Origin: Bacillota bacterium
GTDB lineage: Bacteria; Bacillota; Clostridia; Acetivibrionales; DSM-1351
Length of the DNA stretch: 17,829 nucleotides
Assembly (NCBI GenBank): GCA_023415305.1
Contig: JAEZKZ010000001.1
Coordinates: 1 to 17,829, forward strand
Reading direction: 5' to 3'
The translations under genes and the position numbers were made by a program. The notes under the pieces are model-generated. The model was given only the letters and a program-made list of their open reading frames with translations. It made no database searches and was not told where the DNA came from. This document shows, piece after piece, positions 7,917-15,114 of this stretch; position 1 is the stretch's first letter; the number at the start of each line of letters is the position of its first letter.

Positions 7917-8171
7917 ATGATAAACAAGGACAAGCTTAGGGTTTTTTTACTGATGTAGGTGGAGTCCTTACACAACCTAAGGATGCTAATGGCGAAGCAA
8001 TTGAATCCTTTACATCAAATGGTGTTACATATTTACCAGTTGCAGCATTGATGGCAACGAGTTGGTACTTGACGGAATTTGTAATTTGACTTTAGAAGGA
8101 ATTGGGAGTAACCAGTTGAAATAGATGTTGAGCAAAGATATGCAGTTGTTCTTACATTTTTAAGCAAATAA
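7917..8171 (+). pseudogene. Debris of a stalk-domain (copper amine oxidase N-terminal-like) gene
   Basis: The frame at 7952-8089 encodes DVGGVLTQPKDANGEAIESF followed by TSNGVTYLPVAALMATS. This is the typical beginning of the stalk repeats common in clostridial secreted proteins. It breaks off after about 37 residues and stops at TGA 8087-8089. An ATG at 7917 with GAGG upstream opens MINKDKLRVFLLM in another frame and stops, so the original start and signal region are damaged. A further fragment ending at 8169-8171 (VEIDVEQRYAVVLTFLSK, another frame) may be its end. The stalk assignment is firm; the outer limits are guesses. Confidence 0.65.
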
Positions 8172-8203
8172 TACTTTAATACTATAAAACATTACGTATA
8201 TAA

Positions 8204-8332
8204 ATATGGGAGATAGAGTGGTTAAGTCAACAATTGGCTGAAAGCATAGCTAGAAATAAAAATGAAACAGGAAATTATTTTAGTAATGATACCTGGAATT
8301 ATGCTGCTAATGTCTTTTTTCAAAAGTATTAG
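8204..8332 (+). other. Short open fragment, possible gene remnant
   Basis: The frame reads EIEWLSQQLAESIARNKN, then ETGNYFSNDTWNYAANVFFQ, and ends in TAG at 8330-8332. It has no start codon with a ribosome site. The composition looks protein-like, so it may be the tail of a lost gene. I do not recognise the family. The rest of 7854-8397 holds no intact gene. Confidence 0.3.
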
Positions 8333-8397
8333 ATTAGTTTTTATGGTATATACGTATAATATTATTTCATGAATTAAGATAAGGAGTGTTAATTCAA

Positions 8398-8925
8398 ATG
8401 AAAACAAAAAGACAAGAAGAATTGATTAATTCGTTTTTATCAGTGGTTCGAGATCAAATCAAGCCGTTATATCAAGAAATTATAATGTATTTATCTGAAC
8501 TGGGTTATAATCCGCAAAAACAAAGGTCATACATAATTTTTAAACATGATCTGCACAATAAGCAGATGGCGAAAACAGGTATAGGAATAAAGAAAGACAA
8601 ATCTCCTTTTTTCGCTTTGAGATTTTCGGCTTGCAGGGGATATTCACAGAGATTCACTAATATTGTGAGTATGGCTGTAGATAGAGATAATTTCCGAAAA
8701 GCTCTTTGCCTAGACAATGGCTGTAAATACTGCGGTGGCGAAGCCGAGACTCAAGTTTATACATACGAGTTTCCTGATGGTGAAAGCAGATCACATTGCG
8801 GCGCTGTTGCACTAGAGATACCAAACATAACAGCAGATGATATAAGTGAAATAAAAAAACTTATAAGAGAAGAACATGAGTATTTATTGAAACATGAAGC
8901 AGGCATACCACAATATCATGTATAG
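8398..8925 (+). CDS. Hypothetical protein with Cys/His cluster
   Basis: A 175-residue soluble protein with no signal peptide or membrane segment. I start at ATG 8398; AAGGAG at 8381-8386 lies 11 nt before it, and an in-frame GTG at 8386 overlaps that ribosome site. The N-terminal part (1-50) is helical. The middle has IGIKKDKSPFFALRFSACRG (62-81). The C-terminal part carries C104, C109, C112, H133 and C134 (CKYCGGEAE, then SHCG), which could bind a metal, followed by a charged helix (145-167). The family is not recognised and no function can be given. A possible -10 TATAAT is at 8355-8360 with a poor -35. Neighbours are pseudogene debris on the left and a gene-poor stretch on the right. Confidence 0.7.
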   Translation: MKTKRQEELINSFLSVVRDQIKPLYQEIIMYLSELGYNPQKQRSYIIFKHDLHNKQMAKTGIGIKKDKSPFFALRFSACRGYSQRFTNIVSMAVDRDNFRKALCLDNGCKYCGGEAETQVYTYEFPDGESRSHCGAVALEIPNITADDISEIKKLIREEHEYLLKHEAGIPQYHV

Positions 8926-9210
8926 CAAGATGCTTGTATACTTAATGCTAAAATTTTCTATCACTGACCCTCCCTCGATTTGATGGACACACCGAATGGC
9001 TGGTATAAATCACGCCACTCTTTGTGTCTAATTTATCAGGGAAAGGTCATCTCCTTTACAATATCATTAAAGTAAATAATGCCCAATAATCAAGCTGTTC
9101 AGTACGAGTACTGAAAGAAGCCGTCTCTCAGCGGCGTCGACCATTACGAGACGTTATGTGAATTTCCTGTGACACAGAGTTCAGAAGTTACCAATAGTTA
9201 AATAAACTTT
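8926..9210. other. Gene-poor region with small hairpins
   Basis: No convincing gene on either strand. It looks less AT-rich than the flanks, by eye. TTCAGTA (9098-9104) and TACTGAA (9109-9115) form a tight hairpin; CGTCTC (9122-9127) and GAGACG (9148-9153) flank a GC-rich core with GTCGAC. CTCTTTGTGTC (about 9019-9029) and GACACAGAG (about 9171-9179) are imperfect inverse copies. On the minus strand a short frame reads KEWRDLYQPFGVSIKSREGQ before a stop near 8966. It may be a remnant of a mobile element or an untranslated RNA; neither is proven. Confidence 0.35.
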
Positions 9211-9227
9211 AGGAGGTTTTCAATAAA

Positions 9228-9743
9228 ATGGTATCAAACGAGATAATTTCAATTATTCTTAAACTTCAGCAAGAAGCAATCTCCACTGGCAACCCTCCCT
9301 TTGCAGCAGTAATAATTGTCGATGATAAAGTGATCTCATCTAGCCATAATAAATCTCGAACATCAAGTAATCCACTCGAACATGCCGAAATGTCAGCAAT
9401 TCAATTAGCAATTAAGAATTATGGATCTGAGATTCTATTAAAAGCACATCTAATATCATCAAATGAACCGTGTCCAATGTGTATTGGTGCTTGTATATGG
9501 TCTGGGATTCGAAAAGAATCCTACTTTGTGTCTCAAGAACAAGTTGCAGGCATACGCGGGTGGGGAAAGTTCATGTCATCTCATAAAATTGCTGAAATTG
9601 ATGATTCAGGTATAATTATAAATGGACCAATAGAGAATGAAGGCATGCTGAGAATTCATCGTGAATTTTGGACAACTGGCAGCAACTCTGAATTTAAACA
9701 TTCGATTCATTTATCAGATTGTAAAACTACTAATAAATTATAA
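9228..9743 (+). CDS. Nucleoside/cytosine-guanine deaminase family protein
   Basis: A 171-residue zinc hydrolase of the cytidine/deoxycytidylate deaminase superfamily, most like guanine deaminase and tRNA-adenosine-deaminase-type proteins. AGGAGG at 9211-9216 precedes ATG 9228. The motifs are PPFAAVIIVDD (23-33); HAE (52-54), with H52 as zinc ligand and E54 as proton shuttle; and PCPMC (81-85), with C82 and C85 as zinc ligands. The length and the C-terminal stretch fit small guanine deaminase-like enzymes better than TadA, but the substrate cannot be fixed from sequence. It would deaminate a purine or pyrimidine base in the cytoplasm for salvage or detoxification. It converges on the CPBP protease gene 69 nt away. 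Its relation to the neighbouring cassette is unknown. Confidence 0.85.
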   Translation: MVSNEIISIILKLQQEAISTGNPPFAAVIIVDDKVISSSHNKSRTSSNPLEHAEMSAIQLAIKNYGSEILLKAHLISSNEPCPMCIGACIWSGIRKESYFVSQEQVAGIRGWGKFMSSHKIAEIDDSGIIINGPIENEGMLRIHREFWTTGSNSEFKHSIHLSDCKTTNKL

Positions 9744-9812
9744 CCACAAGCAACATGCTTCTAATAAGCTTGTATTGTTACTTCTTGAAATTATTATTTT
9801 ACTAATAAGCTA

Positions 9813-10631
9813 CTACGCCTCCGATGATGTCCTTCGCTTATCCTTTGGATCAAAAATTCTTATAATCACAGCGATTAGAATTAATTGAAGTGTGTATATG
9901 GCAATTGTTTTTTTGCTGGGAAAATTGATTAGGGTACTAATTGTGTACATTCCTCCAAGTACAGTATTTCCCCAGGCGTGTATCAACACGCTTGCCCAAA
10001 TGCTTTTAGTCAGCCTATGTACTGCTGCCAAGGTGCAGCCTAGCGTTATACAATATAGTGTAAAAGCTGTAAAATCCATAGATGCTTGTGTTGTGTTCTG
10101 CACAAACCATAAAGGTAAATGCCAGAGGCTCCAGATAACACTTTCGAGGATTGCTGCAATAAAGAATGGAAGCTTTTTTTCTAACAACGGCTGCAAAAGA
10201 CCACGCCAGCCGATTTCTTCTAACCCTCCTCCAAAAATCATTAAAGGGATAAACAGAATGAACAAATACCACGAATTTCCTAAATACGTTTCCTGCATGC
10301 TGCAAACTATAAATTGTATAAGGGAGAAAGCTGCTGTAAAAAATGCAGTTTGCCTCAAAGCCTGAGTGAAAAATATTTGCTTACAAAATTCCCGTACCGT
10401 GATTTCCTGATATTTTTTCGCAGTAATAAACGCTGCATAGGCAGGAGCCATTCCCGCACCGAAACCAATAACTGCGAAATGAAAAAACTGACCCAAGCCA
10501 CCGGACAGTAGCTTGAAATGATAGGCAGCAATCAATAAAAATTCCGCACTCCACGCAATAGTAAAGGTATAAAATAGAAACCGCCGTATTTTCTTAAAAT
10601 CACTCGAAGCATGAGAAATAACTTTGTCCAT
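9813..10631 (-). CDS. CPBP family intramembrane glutamic endopeptidase (CAAX-type)
   Basis: A 272-residue protein with about seven to eight membrane segments. The family core is intact: EEIGWR (138-143, the EExxxR motif), HLPLWF (171-176) and HAWGN (218-222). These supply the two glutamates and two histidines of the active site within the membrane. Bacterial members cleave or process membrane peptides and are often tied to bacteriocin immunity or peptide resistance. The start at 10631 lies 4 nt after the stop of the MFS gene, and its AAAAGGAG site is within the last codons of that gene. The two are thus translationally coupled and share the MerR-type promoter at 11913-11943. Confidence 0.9.
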   Translation of the reverse strand: MDKVISHASSDFKKIRRFLFYTFTIAWSAEFLLIAAYHFKLLSGGLGQFFHFAVIGFGAGMAPAYAAFITAKKYQEITVREFCKQIFFTQALRQTAFFTAAFSLIQFIVCSMQETYLGNSWYLFILFIPLMIFGGGLEEIGWRGLLQPLLEKKLPFFIAAILESVIWSLWHLPLWFVQNTTQASMDFTAFTLYCITLGCTLAAVHRLTKSIWASVLIHAWGNTVLGGMYTISTLINFPSKKTIAIYTLQLILIAVIIRIFDPKDKRRTSSEA

Positions 10632-10635
10632 TATA

Positions 10636-11874
10636 TTAATCTCCTTTTAGATTCATAAAAACTTTTATAGAGTATATCGATACAGAAAACGATATCACAG
10701 TAGTTCCTAATAAAATACTCCATGTATCTTTCGAAAATAGTTCAAACAGCATACCATAGATCAATTGCCCGATTGGCTGTGCGCACATAATAAGCGCAAT
10801 GATACTGGCGATTACCTTACCTACTAAATGCTTCGGTGTCTCTGTCTGAACCAGTGCCAGCATCTGAATACTAAATGTTGTTGAAAATACTGTCACCAAA
10901 AAGCTCATGGACGACAGTAGTAGATAAGCCGGCATTACACTTTTACAGACTAACATGGTAATGCCTATAATTAGGGTACATCCTGAACATAGAAACAGTA
11001 AGACAAAAGCTCTTTCTACATTCATCACTTTACCAAAAATGAACAGCAATAGTCCTCCGGTTAAGCCTCCGGCGGCAAGCATCCCTTGTGTAATTCCCAG
11101 CATCTGGTCGGTTACTTCCAAAACATCTATTAGAAGCACCGGAATCCCAATGGTCAGCATAGCGGACAGAGTCATATTCAATACTGTAATTATTGCGCAG
11201 ACATGAAGAAAGACAGGCTTTTCTAATCGAATAAACTGCCAGCTTTCCAACAAATCACTTTTAACAGTACGCAATACCCGTTGCGATTTGGTTGTCTTTT
11301 CATACGGAATTACAAGGAATAATTCCATTACGGTAGCTAAGAAGAAACAAACGGAGCTAATTTCCAAGATTGGTAAGATACCGCCTACTCCAAAAAGCAT
11401 ACCACCCAAAATCGGACCAATAAAGTTGGCCAGTGAACCGACCTGAGTAACAATTGCATTTGCCTTTAGAACTCCTTCTTTTCTTACCAATGCCGGAACG
11501 CTCGCTTGTACTGTAGGCTGTTCCATGCCTGCAATTCCATACAGCAGCATTAGAACAACCATGAGCAAAGGGATAACAGGGACTTTATCCAAAAGAAGGT
11601 AACAAGCCGTTACGATTATTGTCGTTATAAAATCAAGCCCGACCATAATATTTCGTTTATTTATCCTGTCTGCCATAACTCCGCCCAGAATAGATAATAC
11701 AATCATCGGAAGAAACGAGCAGGCTGTGACGATACCAAACAAGACAGATGACCCTGTTAAGCGAAGCAAATATAAAGGCAAGGAGAAGCGTAGGATTGCA
11801 TTGCCAAATAATGAAACAATCTGGCCTGCAATTAATAGCGCAAAATCCTTGCCTAAATACTTTTCTTGTATCAT
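10636..11874 (-). CDS. MFS transporter, macrolide/drug efflux type
   Basis: A 412-residue protein with about twelve membrane segments, the usual length for the family. The N-terminus (MIQEKYLGKDFALLIAGQIV) and the MADRINKRN loop after the second helix fit the MFS drug exporters close to Mef-type macrolide efflux proteins. An in-frame ATG at 11901 would lie at the predicted transcript start. I therefore choose 11874, which has AAAGGATGGGG just upstream and begins at the usual place for the family. It exports an unknown compound, probably an antibiotic or host/competitor metabolite, by proton exchange. It is first in an operon with the CPBP protease, controlled by the adjacent MerR-type regulator. 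Confidence 0.9.
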   Translation of the reverse strand: MIQEKYLGKDFALLIAGQIVSLFGNAILRFSLPLYLLRLTGSSVLFGIVTACSFLPMIVLSILGGVMADRINKRNIMVGLDFITTIIVTACYLLLDKVPVIPLLMVVLMLLYGIAGMEQPTVQASVPALVRKEGVLKANAIVTQVGSLANFIGPILGGMLFGVGGILPILEISSVCFFLATVMELFLVIPYEKTTKSQRVLRTVKSDLLESWQFIRLEKPVFLHVCAIITVLNMTLSAMLTIGIPVLLIDVLEVTDQMLGITQGMLAAGGLTGGLLLFIFGKVMNVERAFVLLFLCSGCTLIIGITMLVCKSVMPAYLLLSSMSFLVTVFSTTFSIQMLALVQTETPKHLVGKVIASIIALIMCAQPIGQLIYGMLFELFSKDTWSILLGTTVISFSVSIYSIKVFMNLKGD

Positions 11875-11912
11875 TTTTCCCCATCCTTTCATACAGAACA
11901 TTTCCAGTTCTA

Positions 11913-11943
11913 AGTGTAAGGGTGGGGCAAACCCTCAAGTCAA
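11913..11943 (-). promoter_or_regulatory. MerR-type promoter of the MFS-CPBP operon
   Basis: On the minus strand, -35 TTGACT (11943-11938) and -10 TACACT (11918-11913) are 19 bp apart, the over-long spacing typical of promoters activated by MerR proteins. The spacer holds the inverted repeat TGAGGGT-ttgcccc-ACCCTTA, with 6 of 7 arm pairs matching. The regulator gene ends just upstream, at 11957. The predicted start, about 11906, gives a leader of about 30 nt to ATG 11874. Confidence 0.8.
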
Positions 11944-11956
11944 GTAGCTTTTAGTT

Positions 11957-12997
11957 TTATTTTTCTTTCAGAGGAATCCACACCTCATAAAAATTACGCT
12001 CCGTTTGTTCAGATAAATCTACAAAGCGAATGAAAATGTATACCACGCCTTTAAATTCCACCTGATGTTTTCTAGACCATTCGTGGCACGAAAGAAACAT
12101 ATTCTCCATAATAGAATCATCATGGTTATTTGCATCAAATGCAGTATATAAACACTTTCCACTTTCCAAATATACCTGGCCAGTCTGCTGCTCGATTCTT
12201 GTAGCAGGCTTTACAATGCACATTCCACTCCCTTTGTAGCCGGAAGAATTAAATGTAACGACTCGAACAAGATTGGATAAAATATCTTCCTCACGCAAAT
12301 TCAGGTATTTCACTACATTCTTTTGATACTCTTTTAAGGACGATACTGCATCAAATGATTCCTGAACTAAAAAAAGAGGAATTTGCTTTATCGCAAAATT
12401 GCCTTTTTCGTTTATGACGTACTCGTAGAATTCCTTTGTAGCATTTAGATGCCTTAGCATTCGGTTTTGTATCTCAATGCCTTCCTGCAAGTCTGCTATT
12501 TTTCTGTTCAGACAATGCAGACTTTCTGACTGCTTACCTGACTTCATAAGATCTCTGATTTCAATTGCAGTAAATCCACGCTTTCTATAAAAATCAATTG
12601 CCATAAGGTGTGAAATATCCTGAAAGGAAAATTCCCGGTATTGACTGCTTGGGTTTCTCTCTGGAGAGATTAAGCCGATTTCTTCATAATAACGTAACGT
12701 TTCTCTTGTCAGGCCAAGATTTCTATATAAATCATTGGCTCGATAAACAGCAGAATAATTGTCCGTATCAATTTTATTGATTTCTTCAAAATCCGTTTGC
12801 AAATTCTGATTATTCAAGAGGATAAGCTTATCTTTTGAACGCCTTTTATCAGCAGGTTTTTTCGCATTGTCAGGAATTAACCAAAGCTTTCCTTTCTTTA
12901 TGGAACCGTCAATTTTTCCCGTTTCACAATAATAGGCAACCATACGACTGGAAACGCCCCATTTTTTTGATAATTCTGTAGCAGTTATATACTCCAT
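11957..12997 (-). CDS. MerR family regulator with an extra N-terminal HTH domain
   Basis: A 346-residue protein, GAGGGAGGG just before ATG. Residues 3-45 (ITATELSKKWGVSSRMVAYY onward to KLWLIPD) are an excisionase-like winged HTH of the type that normally stands alone in small proteins. Residues about 84-155 are a complete second MerR DNA-binding domain (YRANDLYRNLGLTRETLRYY; SPERNPSSQYREFSFQDI; FYRKRGFTAIEIRDLM). A helix at about 158-197 should form the antiparallel dimer coiled coil. Residues 200-346 resemble a GyrI-like effector domain (KPATRIEQQTGQVYLESG; YIFIRFVDLSEQTERNFYEV), expected to bind a cationic or hydrophobic drug. It most likely twists the 19-bp-spacer promoter of the MFS-CPBP operon into activity when the ligand is present. 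The unusual part is the double DNA-binding head. Confidence 0.88.
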   Translation of the reverse strand: MEYITATELSKKWGVSSRMVAYYCETGKIDGSIKKGKLWLIPDNAKKPADKRRSKDKLILLNNQNLQTDFEEINKIDTDNYSAVYRANDLYRNLGLTRETLRYYEEIGLISPERNPSSQYREFSFQDISHLMAIDFYRKRGFTAIEIRDLMKSGKQSESLHCLNRKIADLQEGIEIQNRMLRHLNATKEFYEYVINEKGNFAIKQIPLFLVQESFDAVSSLKEYQKNVVKYLNLREEDILSNLVRVVTFNSSGYKGSGMCIVKPATRIEQQTGQVYLESGKCLYTAFDANNHDDSIMENMFLSCHEWSRKHQVEFKGVVYIFIRFVDLSEQTERNFYEVWIPLKEK

Positions 12998-13015
12998 TTG
13001 CCATCCCTCCCTCTG

Positions 13016-13045
13016 TATTATATTTCAGATATCGGAAATATAATA
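13016..13045. promoter_or_regulatory. 30-bp near-perfect palindrome, probable operator
   Basis: TATTATATTTC (13016-13026) and GAAATATAATA (13035-13045) are perfect 11-bp arms. The centre GATATC (13028-13033) is itself symmetric, so only the pair 13027/13034 breaks dyad symmetry. It lies 19 bp upstream of the regulator start and is followed by a second small dyad, TACATG-ttat-CATGTA (13044-13059). The position fits an autoregulatory operator. Its sequence is unlike the GGGT-based repeat at the MFS promoter. Confidence 0.6.
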
Positions 13046-13149
13046 CATGTTATCATGTATTTGTAATAATGGAAACCGGTTTCTCACAACCTTATTCTGT
13101 TAAGAGTATAAAAATACTACATTTACTGTAATTATTCCATTATAAGGGA

Positions 13150-13175
13150 ATCTTAAGAAGATCATAAGATATAAT
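13150..13175 (+). promoter_or_regulatory. Promoter of the carboxypeptidase gene with tandem 11-bp repeats
   Basis: ATCTTAAGAAG (13150-13160) is followed directly by ATCATAAGATA (13161-13171), sharing ATC-TAAGA at an 11-bp period. They overlap the -35/spacer region of a TATAAT -10 (13170-13175). The -35 position (GGAATC) is poor. Tandem repeats at one helical turn plus a weak -35 suggest activation by an OmpR-type response regulator. No such regulator is in the window. Confidence 0.45.
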
Positions 13176-13237
13176 TCTAACATAGCTTCTTATTCCGTGT
13201 TTTAATATTATCAGTACAGAATAAGGAGTTGCTTTAC

Positions 13238-14263
13238 ATGGTAAGAAAAGTAAAAAAGAAAAAGTCAGGCCTACGAATATTTATAGAACTTCTATTGATG
13301 GTTGTCTTCGCTTCTTTTGTCTGCAAATTCATCATAACTTCAGGGGACCTACAATTATTTAAGAAAGAATATGTGGATAAATCCTTGTCAAATTTTTCTT
13401 TTAATCCAAGAACCGATTCTTCTGAAGCTAGAAAAACACCGGTTTCCCTATATAAGGTAGAAAACGATTCCTCTGCTCTCACAGCTTTGGACAAGTTGAA
13501 CAGTTCTAATGCGATTCTGGTACGTTTAAAAGATCATGCCATCCTGATGCAGAAAAATAGTGAAGAAAAAATCTATCCTGCTTCATTGACTAAAATGATG
13601 ACAGCAATTGTTGCAATAGAAAATTTACATGATTTGAAAGGTGAAATAAAACTTACAAATTCTATGTTTAAAGGTCTATACGAAGTAGGTGCATCTATGG
13701 CAGGTTTCCAACCGGGTGAGCAGGTCAGGGCAATTGATTTGTTATACGGAATTATGCTTCCGAGCGGTGCAGAGTGCTGTATTGGGCTTGCTAATAAAAT
13801 TGCGGGATCAGAGAAGAATTTTGTAAAAATGATGAATCAAAAGGCAGTAGATATTGGTTTAGAAAATACCCATTTTGAAAATACGACCGGACTTCACGAT
13901 GATAATCACTACACAACAGTCAAAGATTTGGCTGTTCTTCTAAGCTATGCTTTGAAAAATGATACATTCCAGGAGATTTTTACTTCACCCCGTCACTCCA
14001 CACCACCTACAAATAAGCATATTGATGGGATAACCTTTAATAGCACCATGTTTGAAAAACTTAACGATAACAACATTACTGGTGGTGAAATAGTAGGAGG
14101 AAAAACTGGATTTACTAGTGAGGCTGGTCTGTGTCTCGCGAGTCTCGCCAAAGTGAATAAACAAGAATATATTTTGGTGACGGTTGGCGCAAAAGGAGAT
14201 AGCTACTCGGAGCAGTTCAATATTACCGATGCATTAGCTGTATACAGCAGCATAGGAGAATAA
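13238..14263 (+). CDS. D-alanyl-D-alanine carboxypeptidase (peptidase S11)
   Basis: A 341-residue penicillin-binding protein that trims the terminal D-alanine from peptidoglycan stem peptides outside the membrane. The start is ATG 13238, with AAGGAG (13223-13228) 9 nt before; an earlier in-frame TTG has no site. Basic residues 2-9 then a hydrophobic stretch (about 11-33) give a signal anchor. The catalytic motifs are S116-L-T-K119 (nucleophile and base), S176-G-A178 in place of the commoner SGN, and K289-T-G291. The order and spacing match class C low-molecular-mass PBPs such as DacA. The usual C-terminal amphipathic domain is absent, so it is a short form anchored at the N-terminus. It is divergent from the MerR regulator gene and apparently monocistronic. 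Confidence 0.92.
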   Translation: MVRKVKKKKSGLRIFIELLLMVVFASFVCKFIITSGDLQLFKKEYVDKSLSNFSFNPRTDSSEARKTPVSLYKVENDSSALTALDKLNSSNAILVRLKDHAILMQKNSEEKIYPASLTKMMTAIVAIENLHDLKGEIKLTNSMFKGLYEVGASMAGFQPGEQVRAIDLLYGIMLPSGAECCIGLANKIAGSEKNFVKMMNQKAVDIGLENTHFENTTGLHDDNHYTTVKDLAVLLSYALKNDTFQEIFTSPRHSTPPTNKHIDGITFNSTMFEKLNDNNITGGEIVGGKTGFTSEAGLCLASLAKVNKQEYILVTVGAKGDSYSEQFNITDALAVYSSIGE

Positions 14264-14474
14264 TAAGGTCTGTATCTCCTTTAGAGTTCTCTGATAGTCC
14301 AAGGACTTTTATACCCCTCGGTACAAATTAATCATCATTCAATAAAGATAAAAAATTAAAAACAATTTGCTTATATATTTATTGTGAGTTTGTTTTAAAA
14401 GTGGTTCAGTTTTCCCAGACATTGACTTTACCGGCACTACTTTTGAAAAAGCAAAAATAGCATACCAATTTATG
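14264..14474. other. Intergenic region with a possible coding relic
   Basis: A short palindrome, AGTCC-aa-GGACT, followed by TTTTAT near 14297-14313 may be a weak terminator for the carboxypeptidase gene. From 14388 to 14483 an open frame without start codon reads SGSVFPDIDFTGTTFEKAKI and ends AYQFMLN, TAA. It has protein-like composition and may be a relic; the family is not recognised. Nothing else is evident. Confidence 0.35.
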
Positions 14475-14503
14475 TTGAATTAAGTTTCTATTTATTGTAT
14501 TAT
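14475..14503 (+). promoter_or_regulatory. Sigma-A-type promoter of the SnoaL-like gene
   Basis: The -35 TTGAAT (14475-14480), a 17-bp spacer and the -10 TATTAT (14498-14503). The predicted start near 14510 gives a short leader that contains the AAGGAGGG ribosome site (14523-14530). Confidence 0.6.
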
Positions 14504-14535
14504 AGTGGGAATAAATACATATTAAGGAGGGATTT

Positions 14536-14949
14536 ATGGAAAATAAGGATATTATTAAACATTTCTATGAGGTTATTTCTTCGAATGCTATGGTAGACCA
14601 GTTTGACAAGTATGTATCAAAGAACTGCACAATTAGAATCGGAGAAGAAATTATCCCGGTTGGAATAGAAGGAATGAAGCAACATCTGATTGATGTTAGA
14701 AAAACCTATCCCGATTTAAGAATTACAGTAATTCGCCAATATTGTGACGGAGACTATGTTATTTCGGAAATTTTAACTGAAGGTACACATAAAGGCGAAT
14801 GGTTAAATATGAAGCCGACCGGAAAAAAACTTGTTTTTACTGGGGTTGACATTGATAAAATTATCGATGGTAAAATTGTCGAACATGGAGGAGCTGTAAA
14901 TACATTTGAAACTCTATTCGAAGCAAAAATAATACAACCAAGTCCATAA
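14536..14949 (+). CDS. SnoaL-like / ester cyclase family protein
   Basis: A 137-residue single-domain protein of the NTF2-like fold. AAGGAGGG lies 5 nt before the ATG. The pattern matches SnoaL-like proteins: a helical start (DIIKHFYEVISSNAMVDQFD), YVSKNCTIRIG, GIEGMKQHLIDVRKTYPDLR (43-62), then the sheet with VISEILTEGTHKGEWLNMKPTGKK (76-99) and GKIVEHGGAVN. The family includes polyketide cyclases but also many small proteins of unknown role. No polyketide genes lie nearby, so the substrate is open. It has its own promoter and terminator and is thus a single-gene unit. Confidence 0.8.
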   Translation: MENKDIIKHFYEVISSNAMVDQFDKYVSKNCTIRIGEEIIPVGIEGMKQHLIDVRKTYPDLRITVIRQYCDGDYVISEILTEGTHKGEWLNMKPTGKKLVFTGVDIDKIIDGKIVEHGGAVNTFETLFEAKIIQPSP

Positions 14950-14974
14950 ACGTAAAAAAAGAGACTAATTAGTT

Positions 14975-15014
14975 ATCCAAATCAAGCCTTCGAGTGTTTT
15001 GATTTGGATTTTCT
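14975..15014 (+). terminator. Rho-independent terminator after the SnoaL-like gene
   Basis: ATCCAAATCAA (14975-14985) pairs perfectly over 11 bp with TTGATTTGGAT (14999-15009) around a 13-nt loop, and TTTTC follows. Confidence 0.8.
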
Positions 15015-15093
15015 GTATATATATGATTACTATTTTAGGTATCTACTAGTATCAAGTTGTGGAGAAAAGGGTAAAAGAAATTATACAATAAAT

Positions 15094-15114
15094 TGAGGAG
15101 GTACCGAGCCCATG
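15094..15114 (+). promoter_or_regulatory. Orphaned ribosome site and start codon
   Basis: GAGGAGG (15094-15100) is the only good ribosome site upstream of the phosphoesterase gene, 11 nt before ATG 15112. That ATG is in frame with the downstream gene but opens only Met-Pro-Phe before TAG at 15121-15123. Confidence 0.7.

Noticed and set aside
8926..9227. Intact insertion sequence, group II intron or integron site
   Set aside because: No transposase or reverse transcriptase, no clear terminal repeats with target duplication, and no attC-like pattern.
9892..10365. Long open frames on the + strand within the CPBP protease gene
   Set aside because: They are antisense to a gene with intact catalytic motifs, lack ribosome sites and show no recognisable domain.
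11875..11901. Earlier ATG for the MFS exporter at 11901
   Set aside because: It falls at the predicted transcript start of the MerR-type promoter and lacks a ribosome site; ATG 11874 fits the family.
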